Source: Rugamonas aquatica
GTDB lineage: Bacteria; Pseudomonadota; Gammaproteobacteria; Burkholderiales; Burkholderiaceae_D
Assembly: GCF_009380215.1 (NCBI RefSeq)
Contig: NZ_WHUG01000013.1
Span: forward strand, 1-64,000
Direction: 5' to 3'
Length of the DNA stretch: 64,000 bases
The notes beneath the pieces were generated by a model. That model was not told the DNA's origin, did not search any database, and saw only the letters and a program-made list of their open reading frames with translations. Made by a program: the position numbers and the translations under genes. Positions 1 to 8,555 of the stretch are shown here, piece by piece. The stretch's first letter is position 1; every line of letters starts with the position of its first letter.

Positions 1-1
1 C

Positions 2-475
2 CCTCCGGCCGAGGCCGAGGCCGCGCTGCGCGCCGACGCCGCCGCCCTGCCGCGCCGCGCCGCGCTGGCGCACGCGGTCTATGCGCCGGAAGTGCGGCAC
101 CCGGTCGAAGTGGGCGCCGACCAGCAAGCCCACCTGGTGGCCTGGCTGTCGAAGCGGCTGGGGGCGCCATTGAAGCCGCCGCAGCTGGCGGCGCTGGGCT
201 ATGCGCTGGAGGGGGGGCGACTGCTGCCCGGCCACAGCGGGCCGGTAGCGCAATTCATGTACCGCGACGCCGGCGGCGCGCGCCTGACGCTGTACGTGTC
301 GACCGAACAAGCCCACGGCAGGGAAACCGGCTTCCGCTTTGCGCAGGAAGGCCAGGTGGGCGTGTTTTACTGGATAGACGGGCAATTCGGCTACGCCCTG
401 TCCGGCAGCCTGGACCAGGCGGCGCTGGCCACCGTGGCCAATGCCGTCTACGCCCAGCTGGAACCGGCGAAGTGA
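2..475 (+). CDS. Anti-sigma factor, C-terminal part (truncated by window edge)
   Basis: This is the C-terminal 157 residues of a protein whose start lies before the window; the frame is open from base 2. The text (conserved HPVEVGADQ, LVAWLSKRLG, GGRLLPG, AQFMY, YWIDG, GYALSG blocks) matches the periplasmic half of transmembrane anti-sigma factors of the betaproteobacterial RsiW/ChrR-like kind, which hold an ECF sigma factor at the membrane. The N-terminal zinc-binding domain, the membrane segment and the partner sigma gene would be upstream and cannot be seen. It converges on the HxlR gene with a 10-bp gap. Family is fairly sure; the sigma factor it controls is unknown. Confidence 0.75.
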   Translation, partial: PPAEAEAALRADAAALPRRAALAHAVYAPEVRHPVEVGADQQAHLVAWLSKRLGAPLKPPQLAALGYALEGGRLLPGHSGPVAQFMYRDAGGARLTLYVSTEQAHGRETGFRFAQEGQVGVFYWIDGQFGYALSGSLDQAALATVANAVYAQLEPAK

Positions 476-485
476 TGCACGCCGA

Positions 486-977
486 CTAGGCGTGTTTGCT
501 GATTTCGATCAGGCGCGAGCGCATGACGTCGCTGGCGGCGGGCCCCGGCGCGAACATATAGTCCTCGTCGTTGATGGCCAGGCCGCTGTTGGCGTCCACC
601 AGCACCTGGTCGGCCGGCTTGCCGGTTTCGCGGCTGACCACCAGCAGGCTGGCGCCTTCCGGTGCCAGATGGTCATTGCCCCAGGCGATGAAGGCCAGCA
701 GCACCGGTTTGAAGGCGCGGCCGGACTTGGTCAGCACATATTCATAGCGCGGCGGACGGGCGCTGTACTGACGGCGCTCCATCAAGCCCCCTTCGACCAG
801 CCCGGCCAGGCGGCGGGTCAGCATATTCGGGGCGATCTTCAGGCTCTTTTCAAACTCATCGAAGCGCGACAGACCATAAAAAGCGTCGCGCAGGATCAGG
901 ATACTCCACCACTCCCCTACTTTGCCCAGGCTGCGGGCGATCGGGCAAGGCATGCGGCCAAAGTCGGTATGTTTCAT
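486..977 (-). CDS. HxlR-family winged-helix transcriptional regulator
   Basis: A 163-residue regulator. The N-terminal half carries the HxlR signature: CPIARSLGKVGEWWSILILRD followed by GLSRFDEFEKSLKIAPNMLT and RRLAGLVEGGL, then the wing with the ARPPRYEYVLT block (family usually about 110-160 aa). The C-terminal 50 residues form an extra segment seen in some members. The ATG at 977 is chosen because GAGG sits about seven bases ahead of it; the frame is open for 16 more codons but the extension does not look like the family. HxlR proteins usually sense small reactive or redox signals and control a neighbouring oxidoreductase gene. No such neighbour is present here, so the target is unknown. 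Confidence 0.88.
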   Translation of the reverse strand: MKHTDFGRMPCPIARSLGKVGEWWSILILRDAFYGLSRFDEFEKSLKIAPNMLTRRLAGLVEGGLMERRQYSARPPRYEYVLTKSGRAFKPVLLAFIAWGNDHLAPEGASLLVVSRETGKPADQVLVDANSGLAINDEDYMFAPGPAASDVMRSRLIEISKHA

Positions 978-1438
978 TTTTGACTCCTCGGTTCCAGGGT
1001 TAGCAAACAAAAAACCAGCAAACACAGCACGGCGAAAACAGAGTTACTTGCAAGTTAGAGGAAAGAATTTGTGACTTTTTTAGGTGACGTCTCCGGTGTG
1101 ACAATGTGTGTATTTTCACGCTCCGCTTGCTCCACCTTTTTCAGGCACAATTTTTGGGTATTTCCCCTATGAAAAACTCGATTTTTCCGCCGCCTTCCCA
1201 GCCTCAAAAATAGGCCAAAAAAGCGGGCTGAAAACTCTCCAAAAATCACTTTATTTCCATGTGTCAATTTCCCTGTAAAATGTGTCCAGTCGAGCGCATG
1301 TTTTTACGGGGTAAAATTCTTCCTGTAGATTCATGCCGCGATACCTGATGGCTACCACAGGAACCGGTCTGAATCCCCCCAGATACCGGTTGTGGCCATC
1401 GCAGTGATAGCCGCGCACCTCAAAAACGTGTGTAAAAG
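978..1438. other. AT-rich intergenic region
   Basis: A 461-base gap between two divergent genes, visibly AT-richer than the flanks. It should hold the promoters of the HxlR gene and of the small secreted protein gene at 1439. A 70-codon minus-strand frame at 1055-1267 has no recognisable protein character. No hairpin with a T-run and no riboswitch was recognised. Confidence 0.5.
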
Positions 1439-1750
1439 ATGAAAACTTTGTCTAAAGCCCTTGCCCTCGTTCTGCTCAGCGCACCGCTGCTGGCGCACGC
1501 CGGTAGCAAAATCGCCACCAGCACCATGCAGGTCAGCTTCATCGTGACCGAATCGTGCAACGTGCAATCGGCCGCCGTCGCCACCGCCCAGCGTCCCGCC
1601 GTCTCCTGCCAGCTCAACACGCCTTACCAGGTCAACCGCAGCGCCGACAAAACCGCCGCGCCAGCCGCCGCCACCGCACCGGCAGCCGCCGTCAACGCCG
1701 CGCCGCTGCGCACCGAAACCGGCGCCCAGGACTGGACCATCTACTTCTAA
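1439..1750 (+). CDS. Small exported protein resembling a shortened spore-coat-U pilin
   Basis: A 103-residue protein with a clear Sec signal peptide (MKTLSKALALVLLSAPLLAHA, cleavage after AHA near residue 21). The mature part starts like a SCPU/Csu pilin (TMQVSFIVTESCNVQ, then AVSCQLNTPYQV with a second Cys), but the central strands are replaced by a stretch rich in Ala, Pro and Thr. The end, DWTIYF, resembles the terminal VTVYF strand of the pilins at 6194 and 6856. It converges on the tip-protein gene of the fimbrial operon. It may be a degenerate or minimal pilin subunit, or a separate secreted protein. The ribosome-binding site is weak. That it is exported is likely; its role is unknown. 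Confidence 0.6.
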   Translation: MKTLSKALALVLLSAPLLAHAGSKIATSTMQVSFIVTESCNVQSAAVATAQRPAVSCQLNTPYQVNRSADKTAAPAAATAPAAAVNAAPLRTETGAQDWTIYF

Positions 1751-1775
1751 GCGGCGCCCGCCGCGGCGTTCCGCT

Positions 1776-2804
1776 TCAGAACGCCACCAACGCCGTCACC
1801 GTATCCTTGTAAGACCCCGGCGGCACCGCGCTCTGCAACGGCACCAGCCCGTACACCGTGACCGACTGCGTGCTGCCGTCGCCGGTTCCCGTCACCATCA
1901 CCGTGCCCCCCGAACCATCGCCCCACACCGTCCCGTCCAGCGTGTTCGACAGCTGGTACGACACCTTGTTGCTGGCGCTGGCCAGGTTTTGCATCTTGCG
2001 CCCCGTCACCACGCCGGTCACGCTGCCGCCGTTGAGCGAAATCTGGTAGGCGGCGTTGGGACTGCAGGCCACCGAGATCGCCGAGGTGGCGCGCACCGGA
2101 TTGCTGAGCAAGCTGCCGCTGGGGAAAGCCAGCGTGCCGGCGCTGATGGTGCAATCGTTGATGACCTCGGCGCGCGCCTGGAACGGCAGCGCCGACACCG
2201 GCCCGGCCAAGCAGGCGGCCAGCCCGCCCAGCACGAAGGAATACTGCATCGCCGCGCTGCCGGCGCCGAAATCCGAGGTGTACATGGCCGAGCCGGTGCC
2301 GGCGGTCTTGGCGGCCGACAGCGACGCGTCCGCCGTCAGCTGGCCGTACACCGTCACCGTCTGCGTCAGCGAGCCGGCCGAACCGCCCTTGGTCATGGTC
2401 AGGATGATGGGCGTGGGCGTGGCCGCCACCGTCGGCGCGCCCCAGATCTTCGCCGCCGTGTAGCTGGCGTCGGTGTACAGGTTGTAGTTCAGCGTCTGGG
2501 TGCCGTACTTGAGCTGGCGCGGCGTGGTGTTGGCCGAATTGGTGCCGTTGCCCAGGAACAGGCACACCGTCACGTTGGGGAACAGCACCAGGTAGGGCGG
2601 CGTGGCCAGCAGCCCGGTCCAGGTGCAGGTGACGGTGGCGGTGCCGGTGGTGGTGACGTTGACGCCGGCGATCGGGCTGACCGGCGTGAACAGCACGTCG
2701 GTCATGCTGGCGGTGCAGGTGTCGGCGCGCGCCTGGCCGGCGGCCAGCAGCATGAGCAGCCCCAGCAGCGGCGCCAGGCAACCCATCAGGCGGACGGCGC
2801 GCAT
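1776..2804 (-). CDS. Csu-type fimbrial tip protein with two spore coat U domains
   Basis: A 342-residue exported protein, last gene of the fimbrial operon. A signal peptide (residues 1-27, ending QARA) is followed by two spore coat protein U (SCPU) domains: the first starts at DTCTASMTDVLF, the second near the middle at EVINDCTISAGTLAF. The last strand is KDTVTALVAF. Two-domain SCPU proteins at the end of a chaperone-usher operon correspond to the CsuE-type tip adhesin. The ATG at 2804 overlaps the usher stop codon as TGATG, which implies translational coupling and fixes the start. By family knowledge, the tip protein binds hydrophobic surfaces in early biofilm formation. The role here rests on domain layout and position. 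Confidence 0.85.
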   Translation of the reverse strand: MRAVRLMGCLAPLLGLLMLLAAGQARADTCTASMTDVLFTPVSPIAGVNVTTTGTATVTCTWTGLLATPPYLVLFPNVTVCLFLGNGTNSANTTPRQLKYGTQTLNYNLYTDASYTAAKIWGAPTVAATPTPIILTMTKGGSAGSLTQTVTVYGQLTADASLSAAKTAGTGSAMYTSDFGAGSAAMQYSFVLGGLAACLAGPVSALPFQARAEVINDCTISAGTLAFPSGSLLSNPVRATSAISVACSPNAAYQISLNGGSVTGVVTGRKMQNLASASNKVSYQLSNTLDGTVWGDGSGGTVMVTGTGDGSTQSVTVYGLVPLQSAVPPGSYKDTVTALVAF

Positions 2805-5227
2805 CAGTGCACCGCCTTGCAGACCAGCGGCCCCAGCGTGGGCAGCGCGCGCAGCGGATCGGGCAGGTAGGCGAACTGCACCGAGCAAGCCTGCGCGCCC
2901 TCGCCGATCAGCAAATGGTTATCGTCCTGCAGGCGGTCGATGAAAGCCACGCCGTCGAAGCCGACCACGGTGCGGCCGCCGCTTTCCACATGCAGCACCC
3001 CGGTGCCGGTGGCGACCGGCTTGCCGTCGGCCGTCTGCAGCAGCACGCTGGCGGCGGCGTATTTCTCCACCGGGAAATGCGCCAGCACGCCCGACAGCCG
3101 CGCCGGCACCACGTCGAGCGAGGTGGTGCCGATGTGCGCATCGAGCGGCAGGCCGGACGTGTCGATGGTCAGCGGGTTGGACAGATAGGGATTCAGGTTG
3201 GGCACCAGCAGATGGCCGCTGCGGTCGGTGCGGCCGATCTGGCGGTTGGCCTGCAGCACCGGCACGCCGGCCACGCCGTCGGTGGACACCAGCGCGAAGC
3301 CGGCGCCGACCTGGCGCGCCGCGTGCACCGAACCGTCCATCAGCACCAGCGCCCCGGCCAGGTCGAGCGCGCTGTTGCGCTTGCCCCCGGCGTCCAGCGT
3401 GAAGGCGCTGAGCTGGCCGTAGGCGCCCAGGTACTGGCCCTGCGCCTGGCGCACCGACGCGTCGCCGCTGCCGGTCTGCTGCAAGCCCCAGCCGAAGCCG
3501 CCGCCGTAGTCCGGCGCGCGCGCCATGGTGTAGGTGGTGGCGCGCACCGCGCCCTGGCGGCTGCGGCTGGCGTTGGCGGCGATGCGCCCGCCGAAGGTCA
3601 TGCTGAGGTTGAAGAACAGGCCGCGCACCTTGCTGTCGTTGAGGTCGCGGTAGGCGCTGGCGCTGAAGTACAGGCCCTGCCCGATCGCGGCCGAATACGA
3701 GGCCGAGACGATGCGCGCGGTCGGCGTCAGCGGCGCGCGCGCGGCGACATAGCTGACGCCCACGCTCTGTCCCAGCGGCAGCGCCAGGTTGAGCGTGACG
3801 CGGTCGCTGCCCAGCGGCGACAGGCTGCCGCTCGCCGTGCCGAGGTCGCTGTAGCCGGCGCTCGCGCGCAGCCGCAGCGTATCGATGCTGAACCAGCGGC
3901 TCAAATACTGGTAGCCGAGCGAAGCCTGGCCGCCGCGTCCGCTGACGGTGTAGACCGTGCCGATGCTGATGTTGCCGCCCGGCGCGGCCGGCGCCAGCAC
4001 GCCCTGCACGGCGGTGGCGCGGCCGCTGCTGCCGGACAGCGAGGCGCTGACCACGCCGGCCCGGCCCAGCTTCCACAGCGCGCCGGCGCCGCCGTTGACC
4101 AGGCCCTGGCCGGCCTCGCCGTGCGTCTCCAGCGTCAGGCTGTCGTTGACGCCGTAGCGCAGCGCGCCGCTGGCCGACGGCGTGCGCGCATAGCCGAAGG
4201 AATCGCGGCCGTAGTTGCGGCGCAGCGCGCCCAGCTCCAGCGAGTAGTCGCTCAGGCCGGTGGCCAGCATGCGGGTGTCGACGTACAGCGGCAGCACGGT
4301 GGCGACGGCGCGGCCGGCGGCGTCGCGCGTCACCAGCGTGGCCTGGCCGGCGCCGTTGATGCCGGCCACCTGGTTGATGACGAAGGGACCGGGCGGCACC
4401 GCCATCTCGACCTGGCGCACGCCGTTGATGAACAGGCTGACCGCGCTCGGCACCACGGCCGAACCGTTGAGCGAGGCGACCGGATAGGTCAGCAGGTCGG
4501 GCCGCAGATCGAAGCTCTTGCGCCATTGCACGCCGGCCATGCGCAGCGAGCGGCTCCAGCTCAGCGAGGACGAAATCAAGTCGCCGACCTGCCAGGTTTC
4601 CAGCGTGTCCGGGTCGGCGTGGCTCCAGTAGGTGTCGAAGCGGATGAACTGGTTCTGGCCCTGGCCGGTGTTCCACACGCCATTGCTGCTGAACACGCCG
4701 CGCGATGAAAAGTAGCGCAGCTCGCCCAGCAGCGAGGCGCTGCGCGCGGCGCCCAGCTGGGTGTACAGATCGTAGTTCAGCACGTAGCCGGGCGACACCT
4801 GCGCCGGCGCCGCGCGCGGCGCGCTGCGCGCGCTCAGCGCGACCGGCGTGCGCAGCGCGTCGCTGACGCGCAGGGCGATACGCTGCAGGCCGGCGTCGTA
4901 CTCGTAGCTCAGGCCCGGCACCGCGTCGAGGTCGAATTCCTCCTGTCCCTGCAAGCCGAACAGCGCCGGATCGAGATTGAGGTCGCGCAGATTCTGCACC
5001 GTGCTGCGCAGGCCGGCCTTGCCGCGGGTAAAGCGCAATATCAGTCCGCTTGCTTCGCCGTTCACACTCACCTCCAGAAAAAGCTCATCAGTTGCCGCCG
5101 CCGGCAGGCGGGCCACCACGTCCTCGGACGCGCCGCCGGCGGTCTGCGCCCGCGCCTCGCTCACGGCCGCGCACGCCAGCCAAGCCAGGCCCGCCAGCCA
5201 CCCTGCCAGACGCCGCGCGCCAGTCAT
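2804..5227 (-). CDS. Outer-membrane fimbrial usher (CsuD-like)
   Basis: An 807-residue usher. It has a signal peptide ending EARA, an N-terminal chaperone-binding domain (ELFLEVSVNGEASGLILRF), a large beta-barrel with a plug (for example PLYVDTRMLATGLSDYSLELG, typical of ushers) and C-terminal domains including GRTDRSGHLLVPNLNPY. Ushers accept chaperone-subunit complexes in the periplasm and export the growing fibre. Two starts are possible: GTG at 5275 and ATG at 5227. The ATG gives a normal Sec signal peptide with AAGG upstream and is preferred. The gene lies 61 bp after the chaperone gene and overlaps the tip gene. The length fits the Csu branch of the family. Confidence 0.92.
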   Translation of the reverse strand: MTGARRLAGWLAGLAWLACAAVSEARAQTAGGASEDVVARLPAAATDELFLEVSVNGEASGLILRFTRGKAGLRSTVQNLRDLNLDPALFGLQGQEEFDLDAVPGLSYEYDAGLQRIALRVSDALRTPVALSARSAPRAAPAQVSPGYVLNYDLYTQLGAARSASLLGELRYFSSRGVFSSNGVWNTGQGQNQFIRFDTYWSHADPDTLETWQVGDLISSSLSWSRSLRMAGVQWRKSFDLRPDLLTYPVASLNGSAVVPSAVSLFINGVRQVEMAVPPGPFVINQVAGINGAGQATLVTRDAAGRAVATVLPLYVDTRMLATGLSDYSLELGALRRNYGRDSFGYARTPSASGALRYGVNDSLTLETHGEAGQGLVNGGAGALWKLGRAGVVSASLSGSSGRATAVQGVLAPAAPGGNISIGTVYTVSGRGGQASLGYQYLSRWFSIDTLRLRASAGYSDLGTASGSLSPLGSDRVTLNLALPLGQSVGVSYVAARAPLTPTARIVSASYSAAIGQGLYFSASAYRDLNDSKVRGLFFNLSMTFGGRIAANASRSRQGAVRATTYTMARAPDYGGGFGWGLQQTGSGDASVRQAQGQYLGAYGQLSAFTLDAGGKRNSALDLAGALVLMDGSVHAARQVGAGFALVSTDGVAGVPVLQANRQIGRTDRSGHLLVPNLNPYLSNPLTIDTSGLPLDAHIGTTSLDVVPARLSGVLAHFPVEKYAAASVLLQTADGKPVATGTGVLHVESGGRTVVGFDGVAFIDRLQDDNHLLIGEGAQACSVQFAYLPDPLRALPTLGPLVCKAVH

Positions 5228-5288
5228 ATCGGGACCTTGGTTCAGATCGGAAATCTCCAGTACTGCGCCGGCCACCTGGCCGGCGCGT

Positions 5289-6023
5289 TCAGTCCACTTT
5301 GTCCACCGTCACTGCCGTCTGCGCCTGCATATTGATGTTGGCCTTGATCGCCAGCTTGCCGTTCAGGTCGGCGTCGCCCGGGGTCGGCAGGCGCCACTCG
5401 CGCAGCTGGCCCGACAGCACATAACCGAACAAGCCCTGCGCCAGCACGAACTGCTTGCCGGCCGCGTTGCTCAATTCCAGCGCGCCGATCTGCGCCCGCT
5501 GGCTGCCGCTGTTGCGTACGCGCAGCATCCAGGCGTCGTCCTTGCGGAACACGCTCCAGGCCAGCGCCGGCGCGCCGCGCTCGTCGGGCGGCAGCACGAA
5601 CATCGGCACCGAATAGCGCAGCCGGATGTCGACGCCGCTGCCGGCCGCCTTGTCTTCGCGCGGGATTTCATCGATCAGGATGCGGTAGCTCAGCTCGCGG
5701 GTAGGCAGCTGCTCGCTGCGCCGCACCAGCCGGATCACCTGGCTGCTCTTGGGCGCGATCTGGATGATGGGCGGGCTGGGCACGACCTCCTGGGTCGGCG
5801 TCAGCACATCGTCGCCATCCTTCTGTTCCCACAGGAATACCCTGACCTGGCCATACACCGGGCTCTCGCTGAGGTTCTGCATGGAAATACCGGTCGCGCC
5901 CTGGCCGGCGCGCAAGGTGATCATCACCGGCGAGATCTGCAGGTTCGCCGCGTGCGCCGCCGCACCGGTCCACAGCAGGAAACCGCCCAAGATCCAGCCG
6001 GTACAACGCGTCAATCTATTCAT
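5289..6023 (-). CDS. Periplasmic fimbrial chaperone (CsuC-like)
   Basis: A 244-residue PapD-type chaperone. After a signal peptide ending AHAA the first immunoglobulin-like domain begins NLQISPVMITLRAGQGATGISMQN; the conserved strand with YRILIDEIP and the motif RYSVPMFV follow, then the second domain. The family caps the incomplete Ig fold of pilin subunits and delivers them to the usher. The ATG at 6023 (MNRLTR) is chosen because AGGGG lies about seven bases before it and the signal peptide starts there; a longer frame reaches 6059. A repeated non-coding element begins about 50 bp upstream of this start. Confidence 0.92.
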   Translation of the reverse strand: MNRLTRCTGWILGGFLLWTGAAAHAANLQISPVMITLRAGQGATGISMQNLSESPVYGQVRVFLWEQKDGDDVLTPTQEVVPSPPIIQIAPKSSQVIRLVRRSEQLPTRELSYRILIDEIPREDKAAGSGVDIRLRYSVPMFVLPPDERGAPALAWSVFRKDDAWMLRVRNSGSQRAQIGALELSNAAGKQFVLAQGLFGYVLSGQLREWRLPTPGDADLNGKLAIKANINMQAQTAVTVDKVD

Positions 6024-6073
6024 CACGCCCCTGCGGTCCAGTACGCACATTGCCTTCATTCAACAGTCGATTT

Positions 6074-6180
6074 CATTATTATCGATCTAAGAAACATGTG
6101 CTTTTGCCACAAGCGACGGCGGTTTTGATTGCGTAGAAATCTATTAAAAATATTTTCAGGATAGGCAAAATTTGCAACAA
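6074..6180. repeat. Copy A of a duplicated 107-nt non-coding element
   Basis: Ungapped alignment with 7561-7667 gives about 80 identities over 107 positions. Identical blocks include CATTATTATCGA, GTGCTTTTGC, GGTTTTG and the 16-mer AGAAATCTATTAAAAA. It lies between the chaperone start (6023, minus strand) and the end of the pilin gene at 6194. A promoter or operator region for the chaperone-usher-tip genes is the simplest reading. It contains no open frame worth reporting. Confidence 0.75.
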
Positions 6181-6193
6181 CCTTGCAAGCGGC

Positions 6194-6709
6194 TCAGAAA
6201 TAAACCGTCGCCGTGATGGTCGATTTGTAGGCGTCCGGCTGCGGCGTGGCCTGCACCGGGATCTGGCCGTAGACCGTCAGCGATTGCGCGGCGCCGGTGC
6301 CGGTGCCGCTCTTGGTGTCGGTGCCCTGGGTGTTGCCCCACAGCGTGGCGCCGGCGGTCTGGAACAGGTTGAAGGCGATGGTGCTGCTATTGCCGCCGGT
6401 GCCGCTCAGGTAGCGCGTGGTGCCGCTGGAGCCGGCGCCGGTGCCGGCGCTGAGGCCGACGTTGTACGGCGTGGTGTTGGTGCAGGTCACGCTCAGCGTG
6501 GTGTTGGCGGTGACGGCGGTCGCCAGCACGCCCTGCGAAGAGCCGAAGTCCAGGTTGTTGGCGGCGATGGTGCAGTCGGCGATGATGGTCACTTGCGCAT
6601 CGAAGGTGATGGTGCGGCTGCCGTTGCTGTAGACGGCGGCGCCGGCCAGGTGCGGTGCGAGCAGGCCGAGCGACAGCAGGGCGGCGAGGTGTTTCGCGGT
6701 AGGGCGCAT
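6194..6709 (-). CDS. Spore coat U domain pilin, paralogue 2
   Basis: A 171-residue exported SCPU-domain protein: signal peptide ending AGAA, then VYSNGSRTITFDAQVTIIAD, the Cys pair (ADCTIAANN and SVTCTNTTPY), and the terminal strand STITATVYF. It corresponds to the Csu major or minor pilin. It is strikingly close to its neighbour at 6856-7377; the block from ADCTIAANN to TCTNTTPYN is almost residue-for-residue the same, so the two arose by tandem duplication. The start at 6709 is supported by GGAG ten bases upstream. The gene lies between the other pilin and repeat copy A. Confidence 0.9.
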   Translation of the reverse strand: MRPTAKHLAALLSLGLLAPHLAGAAVYSNGSRTITFDAQVTIIADCTIAANNLDFGSSQGVLATAVTANTTLSVTCTNTTPYNVGLSAGTGAGSSGTTRYLSGTGGNSSTIAFNLFQTAGATLWGNTQGTDTKSGTGTGAAQSLTVYGQIPVQATPQPDAYKSTITATVYF

Positions 6710-6855
6710 GATGAAACTCCGGGTAAAACGGTGGCTGCCCGGCGCCTGCTGGCGCGCGGCGGCAGTATCCCATGGTTGGGTAACGCAACTCGCGGCTCGG
6801 GAGTTGTAGCTATGCCACACTCAGGTGGCGAAGATCGGGCTGTGCTGAGGCCGGA

Positions 6856-7377
6856 TCAGAAATACACGGTGGCGGTGATGGTCGATTTGTAGGTGTCGGG
6901 CTGCGGCGTGGTCTGCACCGGGATCTGGCCGTAGACGGTGATGGTCTGGGCGCTGCCGGTGCCGGTGCCGCTCTGGGTGTTGGTGCCCTGGGTGTTGCCC
7001 CAGACGGTGGCGCCGGCGGTCTGGAACAGGTTGAAGCCGATGGTGCTGGTGTTGCCGCCGGTGCCGCTCATGTAGCGCGTGGTGCCGCTGGAGCCGGTGC
7101 CGGTGCCGGCGCTCAGGCCCAGGTTGTACGGCGTGGTGTTGGTGCAGGTCACGCTCAGCGTGGTGTTGGCGGTGACGGCGGTCGCCAGCACGCCCTGCGA
7201 GGAACCGAAGTTCAGGTTGTTGGCGGCGATGGTGCAGTCGGCGATGATGGTCAGCGTGACGTCGAAGGTGCTGGTCTTGCTGCCGTTGCTGTAGACGGCG
7301 GCGTCGGCGACGGCGGCGAACAGGGTGGTGGCGGCGAAGGCGACGGCGAATTGGACAGCGCGTTTGGTGGTGGTCAT
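6856..7377 (-). CDS. Spore coat U domain pilin, paralogue 1
   Basis: A 173-residue SCPU-domain pilin, first gene of the fimbrial cluster. It has a signal peptide (MTTTKRAVQFAVAFAATTLF onward, ending ADAA), the two conserved cysteines, and the final strand STITATVYF that in this fold is supplied to the neighbouring subunit. The start at 7377 has GGAG about eight bases ahead. It differs from paralogue 2 mainly in the signal peptide and a handful of substitutions (for example STFDVTLTI against ITFDAQVTI). Being first and with its own upstream region, it is the better candidate for the major pilin, but that is inference. Confidence 0.9.
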   Translation of the reverse strand: MTTTKRAVQFAVAFAATTLFAAVADAAVYSNGSKTSTFDVTLTIIADCTIAANNLNFGSSQGVLATAVTANTTLSVTCTNTTPYNLGLSAGTGTGSSGTTRYMSGTGGNTSTIGFNLFQTAGATVWGNTQGTNTQSGTGTGSAQTITVYGQIPVQTTPQPDTYKSTITATVYF

Positions 7378-7560
7378 GGCAAACTCCAGAAGTCGAGATA
7401 TAAAAAATTGGAAAAAGATTTTTTGTAGCTCAACTCACTGATTGGGAGTTGCATACTGTGGCGCCGGGGGCGCCGGACCGGCTGTATCTGGGCACGGTCG
7501 AAACAGGCTTGGGTTCTACTCGCTGGCTTTGGTTTATTGCCGTTCGCCAACTGATGTGTC

Positions 7561-7667
7561 CATTATTATCGAAGGAAAAAAATCGTGCTTTTGCGCAATG
7601 TGACAGAGGTTTTGCTGGCGGAGAAATCTATTAAAAAATTTCAAAAGATAGGCATAATACGCAACAG
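7561..7667. repeat. Copy B of the duplicated 107-nt non-coding element
   Basis: The second copy lies in the 332-base divergent gap between pilin paralogue 1 (start 7377, minus) and the response regulator (start 7710, plus). It has the same orientation as copy A, about 75 percent identity and no gaps. Its left end is 184 bp upstream of the pilin start and its right end about 40 bp upstream of the response regulator start. A shared regulatory region, possibly a binding site for that regulator, is plausible. The remainder of the gap (7378-7560) shows nothing recognisable. Confidence 0.75.
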
Positions 7668-7709
7668 GGTGTGATAAAACCTTATCAACCGGGTATCAAA
7701 GGTGGGCCC

Positions 7710-8522
7710 ATGCAAACTGCCAGCGACACACAAACACGCAAGATCCTGATCGTGGACGACTCCGCGTTCGAACAGCGCGTGCTGGTCGATCTGCTCAGCG
7801 AGCTGCCTTATAAGGTCTCGGTGGCCTTCAACGGCCTGCAAGGCTACCAGTTGGCGCTGGCCCAGCATCCCGACCTGATCCTGCTCGACGTGCGCATGCC
7901 GAATATGGACGGCTATACCGCGTGCCGCCTGCTCAAGGCCAATCCCGTCACCCAGGACATCCCCATCATCTTCCTCAGCGGCGCCGACGCCGACGAGGAG
8001 CGCATCATGGGGCTGTCGATCGGCGGCGTGGATTTCGTCGCCAAGCCGTTTTCGCCGGGCGAGCTGGCGGCGCGCATCCAGGTGCACCTGAACCTGGCGC
8101 GCCGCGCCGCCCAGCCGCGCGCGGCGCCGGCGCACGGCGACGCCGCCCAGGCGCGCGCCACGGCGGCCGACAGCGATCCCGACGCCGTCATCGTCAACGC
8201 CGCCAAGCGCCTGATCGTCGACAACCTGGCCTCGCTGCCCGGCCTGGCCGAGATCGCCCGCAGCGTCGGCACCTACCGCGAAAAACTGTCGCAGGTGTTC
8301 CGCGAGCAGACCGGCATGACGGTGTTCGCCTTCATCCGCGAAACCCGCATCCGGCGCGGCGAAGAGCTGCTCAAGGATACCGACATCGACGTGCAGGACA
8401 TCGCCCTGCTGATCGGCTTCAACAACGCCGGCAACTTCGCCACCGCCTTCCGCGAGCGCATGGGGGTCACGCCCAGCGCCTTCCGCCAGACCATCCAGCA
8501 AAAAAAAACGCCGCTCGACTGA
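7710..8522 (+). CDS. Response regulator: receiver domain plus AraC-type DNA-binding domain
   Basis: A 270-residue protein. Residues 10-130 form a receiver domain (KILIVDDSAFE, phospho-acceptor in LILLDVRMPNMDGYT, then IPIIFLSG and the conserved Lys in VAKPFSPGE). An Ala-rich linker leads to a C-terminal AraC/XylS double helix-turn-helix (LPGLAEIARSVGTYREKLSQ and DVQDIALLIGFNNAGNFATAF, RMGVTPSAFR). The ATG at 7710 has AAGGTGGG upstream. The gene diverges from the fimbrial operon, and a copy of the repeated element sits just before it, so control of the Csu-like fimbriae is a reasonable inference. No histidine kinase is adjacent. Confidence 0.9.
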   Translation: MQTASDTQTRKILIVDDSAFEQRVLVDLLSELPYKVSVAFNGLQGYQLALAQHPDLILLDVRMPNMDGYTACRLLKANPVTQDIPIIFLSGADADEERIMGLSIGGVDFVAKPFSPGELAARIQVHLNLARRAAQPRAAPAHGDAAQARATAADSDPDAVIVNAAKRLIVDNLASLPGLAEIARSVGTYREKLSQVFREQTGMTVFAFIRETRIRRGEELLKDTDIDVQDIALLIGFNNAGNFATAFRERMGVTPSAFRQTIQQKKTPLD

Positions 8523-8555
8523 CGCCGGCGGCGGTGTAGCGTCCGGCGCGGTCGC

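Noticed and set aside
1055..1267. A 70-codon minus-strand frame in the AT-rich gap
   Set aside because: No ribosome-binding site of note and no protein-like pattern; probably chance.
2807..4708. A 633-codon plus-strand frame across the usher gene
   Set aside because: Antisense shadow of the usher with no domain-like sequence; similar shadows lie opposite the TonB receptor, the M48 peptidase and the hybrid kinase.
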